From positions 1 through 47,300 of the forward strand of contig JAGXLU010000014.1 in assembly GCA_018334565.1 (NCBI GenBank): a stretch of 47,300 nucleotides of DNA. The letters are read 5' to 3'. The notes beneath the pieces were generated by a model that did no database searches, was not told where the DNA came from, and saw only the letters and a program-made list of their open reading frames with translations. Below are positions 16,843 to 22,774 of the stretch, piece after piece; within the stretch, counting starts at the first letter, position 1, and each line of letters starts with the position of its first letter. This stretch comes from Halanaerobiales bacterium. Its GTDB lineage: Bacteria > Bacillota > Halanaerobiia > Halanaerobiales > M55B127. A program made the translations under genes and the position numbers.

Positions 16843-18242
16843 TAAAGCAACCTCCTTAATTTAACTACAGTTTCTATATGATATGTTTGAGGGAACATAT
16901 CAACCGGCTGTACTTTTAATATATCGTACTCTTTTTTTAATATTTTTAGATCTCTGGCCAATGTAGTTGGATTACAGGAAACATATATTATTTCTTTTAT
17001 CTTATGATCGATTACAGTCTTTAATATTTCTTTATTTAAACCACTGCGAGGAGGATCAAAGATGATTATATCAGGTCTTTTTACCTCATTTAAAAACTTG
17101 GGTATTTCTTTTTTTACATCTCCCTTTATAAAATGGCAGTCATTAAGCCCGTTAATAGCGGCATTATAACAGCTGTCTTTTACAGCATTTTGATTACTTT
17201 CTATTCCATAAACAGCCTCATAATTTTCTTTTAAAGATATAGCAATACTACCTATCCCAGAATAAGCATCAACTATTATCTTATTTCCATGCATATCCAT
17301 ACATCTTTGTACTACATCATAAAGCTTTTTAGACTGCAAGGTGTTGATTTGAAAAAAAGAACTTAAGCCAATTTTGTATTTTCTATTCCCAATATAATCG
17401 TATATGTAGCCTTTTCCTGTTATTAAATGACTCCTATTACCCAAAATAACATTGGTCTTTTTATTATTTATATTGCGCATAATTCCTTCTAATTCAGGTA
17501 TTTTTTTTATTAATATATCTGCAATTTCCTCTAATTGTTCAAAACGCTCATCTGTAGTAATAAAGGTTAAGAGGGCTTGATTTGTACAGACTCCCACTCT
17601 AATATGCAGATGTCTTAATAACCCTTTATTAATATTTTCATCATAAACCGAGATATTTTTATATTCATTTAACAAATCAAGTGTATATCTTTTAATTCTA
17701 TTTATCAGTTGGTGTTGAATATAACAGGTCTGGTTTTTAATAACCTGATGGGTACCTCTTTTATAAAATCCTGCAACTATTCGACCTGCTTCTTTTGTAA
17801 AAGGCATGATAGATTTATTTCTATAATACCAGGGGTATTTTGACCCAATTATAGGATTTATCTTGATTTTTTTCAATTTACCAATTTTTAGAAGAGAATC
17901 ACTTAAGATTTGTTCTTTGAAATCTTTTTGTTTTTCATAATTTATATGCTGCCATTGACAGCCACCGCAATCTTCAAATACCTCACATTTTGGATTAATT
18001 CTTGATTTTGATGTCTTAAGTGTATTTTTAGTTACCCCATAGGAATGATTTTTCTTTTCTTTTGTAATTTCCACCAGGTGTTTTTCACCGGGTATTGTTT
18101 TAGGTACAAATATTACTTTACCAGAAGAAAGAGCGCCGATTCCATCTCCTCCGTAAGTAATATTATCTATATCTATTATTTGTTTTTTATTACCAATCTT
18201 GTTATCTTTAATGTCAAAAATATTAATCTCTCCTATTATCAA
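16842..18242 (-). CDS. rlmD: 23S rRNA (uracil-5-)-methyltransferase, RlmD/RumA type
   Basis: SAM-dependent RNA m5U methyltransferase of 466 residues. A TRAM domain (about 24-80), the Fe-S ligands C-x5-C-x2-C in CEVFEDCGGCQW (near residue 87) and one further downstream Cys, then the methyltransferase fold with DAYSGIGSIAISL, FDPPRSGLN and the catalytic SCNPTTLARDL. Firmicutes often have several TrmA/RlmD/RlmCD paralogues, so the precise target (U1939 or U747) is not certain. The start is TTG with AAGG five bases upstream, supported by the promoter at 18281-18309 which would leave a leader of about 30 bases. Confidence 0.88.
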   Translation of the reverse strand: MIIGEINIFDIKDNKIGNKKQIIDIDNITYGGDGIGALSSGKVIFVPKTIPGEKHLVEITKEKKNHSYGVTKNTLKTSKSRINPKCEVFEDCGGCQWQHINYEKQKDFKEQILSDSLLKIGKLKKIKINPIIGSKYPWYYRNKSIMPFTKEAGRIVAGFYKRGTHQVIKNQTCYIQHQLINRIKRYTLDLLNEYKNISVYDENINKGLLRHLHIRVGVCTNQALLTFITTDERFEQLEEIADILIKKIPELEGIMRNINNKKTNVILGNRSHLITGKGYIYDYIGNRKYKIGLSSFFQINTLQSKKLYDVVQRCMDMHGNKIIVDAYSGIGSIAISLKENYEAVYGIESNQNAVKDSCYNAAINGLNDCHFIKGDVKKEIPKFLNEVKRPDIIIFDPPRSGLNKEILKTVIDHKIKEIIYVSCNPTTLARDLKILKKEYDILKVQPVDMFPQTYHIETVVKLRRLL

Positions 18243-18280
18243 CTTTACCTTACAAAAAAACCAATCTAACCTCTTCCGTA

Positions 18281-18309
18281 ATTATATCACAGCTAAATAG
18301 CCATATCAA
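18281..18309 (-). promoter_or_regulatory. sigma-A promoter of rlmD
   Basis: Minus-strand -35 TTGATA (18309-18304), 17-base spacer ending in an extended -10 TGA, then TATAAT (18286-18281). Confidence 0.8.
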
Positions 18310-18337
18310 TAATACTTATTTTATATATAGATAAAGA

Positions 18338-18359
18338 TATCTTAATTAAAATTAAGATA
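18338..18359. repeat. 22-bp inverted repeat upstream of rlmD
   Basis: Perfect 10-bp arms TATCTTAATT / AATTAAGATA separated by AA, about 65-85 bases upstream of the predicted rlmD start of transcription and just beyond the hyd-rex terminator. It could be an operator or part of the transcription end. Confidence 0.45.
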
Positions 18360-18367
18360 CGCAATTG

Positions 18368-18398
18368 TAAAAAGGGACTCCTTAAATCAGAGCCCCTT
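18368..18398 (-). terminator. terminator of the hydCBA-rex operon
   Basis: Minus-strand 9-bp stem AAGGGGCTC / GAGTCCCTT with one G-U pair and a 9-base loop, followed by TTTTT, 10 bases after rex. Confidence 0.85.
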
Positions 18399-18407
18399 AA
18401 AAAGTAA

Positions 18408-19028
18408 TTATTTATTTATCTTACAAAGTATACTCCCCAGACTGCAGCATAAATCTTCTTTTATAATTATTATATCATCTCCTAAATCAAGATTTTCTGA
18501 TGACAGATTCCATACTGCTCTGATATTTGTTTGTTTTAACTGGGAAGTAACATCTTTAATGTCTTTATCATCTGTTGCTACAATAACTATCTTGATTTCT
18601 TTGTTTTCTATTGTTTCCTTTAAATCTTTGACATTTTGTACTATATACCCACCAATTTCTCGGCCTATTTTATTAAGGTCATTTTCGAATATATTTTTAA
18701 TAAATAAACCCATCTCTTTAAATTTATCATACTTTATCAAGGCCTTACCTAAGTTTCCGGCTCCTATCAAGGCTATCTCCCAACCTTGATCTAAACCAAT
18801 GAATTGAGCAAGGGCCTTTTTAAGTAGAAACCTATTATAGCCCTTTCCTTTTTGGCCCATATGGCCAAGAAAAGATAAGTCTCTTCTTAATAAAGCCGGT
18901 TTGATTCCTACTTTCTCCCCGAGTAAATTTGAACATATATGACTCTGCCCTAAACTATTTTTTTCTTTTTCTAAACATCTATAATAACAAAATAATCTTT
19001 CGATCGTAGGCTCGGGGATTTTATCCAT
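18408..19028 (-). CDS. rex: redox-sensing transcriptional repressor Rex
   Basis: NADH/NAD+-responsive dimeric repressor, 206 residues. The N-terminal winged helix holds LLRRDLSFLGHMGQKGKGY (46-64), the Rex recognition region, and the Rossmann domain has GAGNLG at 89-94 for NAD(H). Rex proteins leave DNA when NADH is high and so release fermentation and hydrogen genes. It starts two bases after the hydA stop, which makes it part of the hydrogenase operon. Candidate half-sites lie in the hydC leader at 22417-22444. Confident identification. Confidence 0.96.
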   Translation of the reverse strand: MDKIPEPTIERLFCYYRCLEKEKNSLGQSHICSNLLGEKVGIKPALLRRDLSFLGHMGQKGKGYNRFLLKKALAQFIGLDQGWEIALIGAGNLGKALIKYDKFKEMGLFIKNIFENDLNKIGREIGGYIVQNVKDLKETIENKEIKIVIVATDDKDIKDVTSQLKQTNIRAVWNLSSENLDLGDDIIIIKEDLCCSLGSILCKINK

Positions 19029-19030
19029 AA

Positions 19031-20743
19031 CTAAATACCCCGCTCCTTATAATGGGTATGCAGTAATTCATGTGATTTATGACCGCCTGGCTCTCCTAAA
19101 TATTCCTCATATATTTTTTTGATCATTGGATTTTCATGTGATTTTCTCAATTTCTTATTTTTATCTATATCATAGATGGCTTCCATTCTTTTTTCTAAGA
19201 TTTCATTAGAAGCTGGAAGGGGTTGGCCGCCACCGCCAATACATCCGCCTGGACAGGCCATGAACTCTATGAAATGGTACTCTTCACCATTTTTCATTTT
19301 TTCAAGTAATATTCTGGCATTACCCAAACCATTGGCTACTGCTACTTTGATTTCCATATCATTGATTACAACAGATCCTTCTTTTAAACCTTCTAACCCT
19401 CTTACATTATTGAAATCTATATTGTCCAGCTCAGTTCCAGTAATAATTTCATAGGCTGTTCTCAAAGCAGCCTCCATTACTCCACCCGATGAACCAAATA
19501 TATCAGCAGCACCTGATGATACACCCAGCAATTGATCATAGTCTTCATCTTCTAAATTCATAATATCTATACCGGCCTGTTTGATCATTCTGGATAGTTC
19601 CCTTGTCGTTAAAGAATAATCTACATCTTCCTTCATTTCATCCCTAACTGCTTCAAATTTTTTGGCTGTACAAGGCATAATGGAAACAACTACCAGGTCA
19701 TCTTTATCGATATTATGTTGTTCAGCATAATAACTTTTTGCAACTGCTCCAAACATTTGCTGAGGTGATTTACAGCTGGAAACATGGTCTAAATACTCAG
19801 GGTATTGATGTTCAATAAATTTTATCCAACCCGGACTACAAGAAGTAAATAAGGGTAGAGTTCCTTCATTATTTATTCTTTCAATTAATTCAGTACCCTC
19901 TTCCATTATAGTTAAGTCAGCAGTAAAGTTTGTATCAAATACTTTATCAAATCCCAGCCTTCTTAAAGCTGCTACCATTTGACCTGTGGCCACTGTGCCT
20001 GGTTCTGCTCCAAAAGGCTCAGCAATAGCAACCCTTGTAGCTGGAGCGGTTTGAACAACTACATGTTTATCTTTATCATGTAGAGCATCCCAAACATTTT
20101 CATAATGATAAACTTCATGTAAAGCTCCAGTTGGACAGGCCAGAATACATTGACCACAATTGGTACATTCAACATTGCCGATACCCTTATCTTCAAAAGT
20201 TGTGACAATTGTGGAAGGACCCCGATTAGCTGTTGTAAAGATCCCTACTCCCTGTATCTCTTCACATTTTCTAATACACCGTCCACAAGTGATGCATTTA
20301 TTAGGTTCCCTAACTATTGAAAAACTAGATTCATCAACATCATAACCTTTATCAAGTGGTGGTACCCTGATTTCTGTTACACCTATATCAGCTGCTATTT
20401 CTCTTAAATCACAGTTTTGAGATCGACTACAGGTCAAACAGTTAAGATTACAATCTATATCGTGTGAAGCAATAATTAATTCAAAGAGATTTTTTCTAAC
20501 TTCTCTCACAGTTGGAGAATGAGTTTGTACAACCATACCTTCTTGAACCATAGTTGCACAGGAAGGTTTTAGATTATCTTCTCCTTCTATTTCAACTACA
20601 CATAATCTACAACCACCAAATATTGATAAATTCTCTTCATAACATAAAGTTGGTATCTTGATGTGTGCTTTTTTAGAAGCTTCTAAGATAGTTGTGCCTT
20701 CTTCTACTTCTATCTTTTGTCCATCTATTTCTAATTTAACCAT
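19031..20743 (-). CDS. hydA: NADH-dependent [FeFe]-hydrogenase catalytic subunit HydA
   Basis: Catalytic H2-evolving subunit, 570 residues. Order: [2Fe-2S] domain (C34, C45, C48, C62), His-Cys cluster region (H94, C98, C102, C105, C111), two [4Fe-4S] motifs (C150-C160 and C193-C203), then the H-cluster domain. H-cluster ligands are C302, C358, C497 and C501 in TSCSPGW, MPCTAKKFE and FMACPGGCIGGGGQP. The proton-relay cysteine that normally follows the first ligand is Ser303 (AGT codon). There is no C-terminal extra [2Fe-2S] domain. It overlaps hydB by 8 bases and is followed by rex. Three-subunit context assigns it to the NAD(H)-linked class. Confidence 0.96.
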   Translation of the reverse strand: MVKLEIDGQKIEVEEGTTILEASKKAHIKIPTLCYEENLSIFGGCRLCVVEIEGEDNLKPSCATMVQEGMVVQTHSPTVREVRKNLFELIIASHDIDCNLNCLTCSRSQNCDLREIAADIGVTEIRVPPLDKGYDVDESSFSIVREPNKCITCGRCIRKCEEIQGVGIFTTANRGPSTIVTTFEDKGIGNVECTNCGQCILACPTGALHEVYHYENVWDALHDKDKHVVVQTAPATRVAIAEPFGAEPGTVATGQMVAALRRLGFDKVFDTNFTADLTIMEEGTELIERINNEGTLPLFTSCSPGWIKFIEHQYPEYLDHVSSCKSPQQMFGAVAKSYYAEQHNIDKDDLVVVSIMPCTAKKFEAVRDEMKEDVDYSLTTRELSRMIKQAGIDIMNLEDEDYDQLLGVSSGAADIFGSSGGVMEAALRTAYEIITGTELDNIDFNNVRGLEGLKEGSVVINDMEIKVAVANGLGNARILLEKMKNGEEYHFIEFMACPGGCIGGGGQPLPASNEILEKRMEAIYDIDKNKKLRKSHENPMIKKIYEEYLGEPGGHKSHELLHTHYKERGI

Positions 20744-21968
20744 TATCTACACCTCCTATCAACAATTCATTAGGATATTCATCTATCACAGAACCGATAA
20801 AGTTTAATGAACTCTGACCTAAACCACAGCGGGAAGCTAATCTAATTGTTTTTCCAATATCTTTGATCAATTCTGTCTTATTATGATCTATACCCTTACC
20901 CATCGCTTTTTTCAACATATGATGGACCTGTCTATTCCCCTCTCTGCAGGGGAAACAAGTTCCACAAGTTTCATCCATATAAAAACGAGAAGCATTTAAC
21001 ATTAAATCAATCAAATCATGTCCTTTAGCAACTACAATTAAAGCCCCTGAACCTAAACTGCTCTCGGCTTTTTCAATATCTTCATAAGTATAAGGAATAT
21101 CTATTTTATCATTTGACAATATGGAAGTAGAAATACCGCCTGGTATAACAAATTTCAGTTCTTTATTATTTTTGATACCCTTACCGAATTCTTGAATAAT
21201 TTCTCTAATTGTCATACTACCAAATTCTACTTCATAAACACCGGGTTCATTTATATCTCCACTTAAACAAACTAATTTAGTCCCTCTACTATTTTCTGTA
21301 CCCAATTCATTATAGGTATCAGAACCCTGATTAATAATTTCAGCCGCACAACTTAAAGTTTCAACATTATTAACTACAGTAGGTTTATCGAATAGTCCTT
21401 TTTCAATAGGATAAGGTGGTTTAATACGAGATATTCCTCTGTGACCTTCTATCGAATTAATTAAGGAAGTTTCATCTCCACATACATAAGCACCGGCACC
21501 CTTAATAAGTTTCATCTCAAAACTGAAATCACTGCCGAATATATTTTCACCTAATACCTGTTCTTTTTTAGCTTCTTTAATTATTTTATTGAATATTTTA
21601 ATTGGCTTTGCATATTCTCCTCTTATATATATATATCCCTGACTAGCACCAACTGCAAATGCACCTATCATTATCCCTTCTAAAACCTTAACGGGACTAT
21701 CTTCCATTAATAAGCGGTCTTTAAAAGTTCCCGGCTCACCCTCATCACCATTACAGATAAAATATTTCAAATCAGCTTCTTGCTGAGAGGCAAGCTTCCA
21801 TTTAAAACCAGTAGGGAAGCCTGCACCACCCCTTCCTTTTAAACCTGAATCTTCAATTTCTTTTATAACCTTATTTTGTCCCATCTTAAGGGCTTTTTTA
21901 AAAGCAGAAAAATCATAATCCGAAACATTTTTTTCCATGTTTTCTTTCAAAAAATATTTTTCACTCAT
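20736..21968 (-). CDS. hydB: [FeFe]-hydrogenase flavoprotein subunit HydB (NuoF-like), short form
   Basis: NADH-oxidising flavoprotein, 410 residues. FMN and NADH sites GRGGAGFPTG (45-54), NGDEGEPGT (73-81) and GAGAYVCGDETSLI are intact, and a NuoF-type [4Fe-4S] site is formed by C335, C338, C341 and C381. It is only the NuoF core: the N-terminal thioredoxin-like [2Fe-2S] domain and the C-terminal double ferredoxin domain found in electron-bifurcating HydB (about 600 residues) are absent. The ATG start follows an AAGGAGG site. It belongs to the hydC-hydB-hydA-rex operon. Confidence 0.95.
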   Translation of the reverse strand: MSEKYFLKENMEKNVSDYDFSAFKKALKMGQNKVIKEIEDSGLKGRGGAGFPTGFKWKLASQQEADLKYFICNGDEGEPGTFKDRLLMEDSPVKVLEGIMIGAFAVGASQGYIYIRGEYAKPIKIFNKIIKEAKKEQVLGENIFGSDFSFEMKLIKGAGAYVCGDETSLINSIEGHRGISRIKPPYPIEKGLFDKPTVVNNVETLSCAAEIINQGSDTYNELGTENSRGTKLVCLSGDINEPGVYEVEFGSMTIREIIQEFGKGIKNNKELKFVIPGGISTSILSNDKIDIPYTYEDIEKAESSLGSGALIVVAKGHDLIDLMLNASRFYMDETCGTCFPCREGNRQVHHMLKKAMGKGIDHNKTELIKDIGKTIRLASRCGLGQSSLNFIGSVIDEYPNELLIGGVDNG

Positions 21969-21985
21969 TTAAAGCTTACCTCCTT

Positions 21986-22396
21986 TTATGTGCAATCTTT
22001 GATAATATCTAAAGCCATATTTTTACTAACATGAGTATACATTTCATCATTTACCATCATAACCGGCCCTTCTCCACAGTGTCCTAGACATTCTACCACT
22101 TCAAGAGTAAATTTTTTGTTTTCTGTAGTTTCTCCATCATCAATGCCTAAATAATTTTTTATACTATCCACAATAGATTTTGAATCATTAATGTGACAGG
22201 AAAGACTATCACATACCCTAATGATATATTTACCTGTCGGTTCTGTATAAAACATCGAATAAAAACGGATGCTGCCATATACCTTCGCTCTCGGCACATC
22301 AAATTCTTTGGCCATTTTGTCTATTTCACCTTCTGGAATATAACCATAAGTATCCTGAATATCATGAGCCCTGTCTAAAAACTTATCACTATTCAT
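21986..22396 (-). CDS. hydC: [FeFe]-hydrogenase subunit HydC (NuoE-like, [2Fe-2S])
   Basis: Thioredoxin-like ferredoxin subunit, 136 residues, carrying one [2Fe-2S] cluster with ligands C62, C67, C103 and C107, the exact C-x4-C-x35-C-x3-C pattern of NuoE. It passes electrons near the flavin of HydB. First gene of the hydrogenase operon. The ATG follows GGAGG. Upstream DNA carries a sigma-54 promoter and enhancer-like palindromes. Confidence 0.94.
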   Translation of the reverse strand: MNSDKFLDRAHDIQDTYGYIPEGEIDKMAKEFDVPRAKVYGSIRFYSMFYTEPTGKYIIRVCDSLSCHINDSKSIVDSIKNYLGIDDGETTENKKFTLEVVECLGHCGEGPVMMVNDEMYTHVSKNMALDIIKDCT

Positions 22397-22486
22397 CTAA
22401 TTACAAACCTCCTTTTTTGTGAATAAATTCTCTTATTTTGTTAAAAAAAACACTAATTGTCCAATTATTTACATCTATTATTATAT

Positions 22487-22500
22487 GCATATATTATACC
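22487..22500 (-). promoter_or_regulatory. candidate sigma-54 promoter of hydCBA-rex
   Basis: Minus-strand CGGTATAATATATGCA places the essential GG (22500-22499) and GC (22488-22487) ten bases apart and matches 9 of 12 fixed positions of TGGYACRNNNNTTGCW. Transcription would start near 22475, about 80 bases before hydC. It also contains TATAAT, so a sigma-A promoter is an alternative, but no -35 is well placed for it. It is the only GG-N10-GC I found on this strand in the gap. Confidence 0.55.
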
Positions 22501-22657
22501 GAAATATGAATATTTAAGATCCAAACCCTTATAATGTTAGTATTTTAGTCAAATTAGTCTGTTTTAATTATTTTAAACCTTATTATATCTTTCTAAATAA
22601 TGTTCAAGAACCAAATCTCCTAATAAATTTCCTATTTTTATTAAAAAGAATACTATA

Positions 22658-22675
22658 TAATGCATTTGTGCATTA
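22658..22675. promoter_or_regulatory. enhancer-like palindrome 1 (UAS)
   Basis: Perfect inverted repeat TAATGCA-TTTG-TGCATTA centred about 190 bases upstream of the predicted hydC transcription start. Confidence 0.6.
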
Positions 22676-22735
22676 GATTTAAATATTTTTTTCACAACAT
22701 TAATCGCGTTTAGCTGTAATAACAGGCTTTATAAT

Positions 22736-22753
22736 TAATGCACAACTACATCA
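22736..22753. promoter_or_regulatory. enhancer-like palindrome 2 (UAS)
   Basis: TAATGCA-CAAC-TACATCA: one arm identical to site 1 and the other matching 5 of 7, with the same 4-base spacer. Confidence 0.5.
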
Positions 22754-22756
22754 CTT

Positions 22757-22774
22757 TAATGCAAACATGCATCA
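22757..22774. promoter_or_regulatory. enhancer-like palindrome 3 (UAS)
   Basis: TAATGCA-AACA-TGCATCA: arms match site 1 at 13 of 14 bases. It begins exactly 21 bp (two helical turns) from site 2 and overlaps the stop codon of the regulator gene. Confidence 0.6.

Larger units (their letters stand above)
22397..22771 (-). promoter_or_regulatory. hydrogenase operon control region
   Basis: This 375-base stretch has no gene. It holds Rex-like half-sites TTGTGAA (22417-22423) and TTGTTAA (22438-22444) in the predicted leader, a GG-N10-GC promoter (22487-22500), and three 18-bp palindromic sites at 22658-22675, 22736-22753 and 22757-22774. There is no clear terminator after the upstream regulator gene, so some read-through into hydC is possible. 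Confidence 0.6.
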
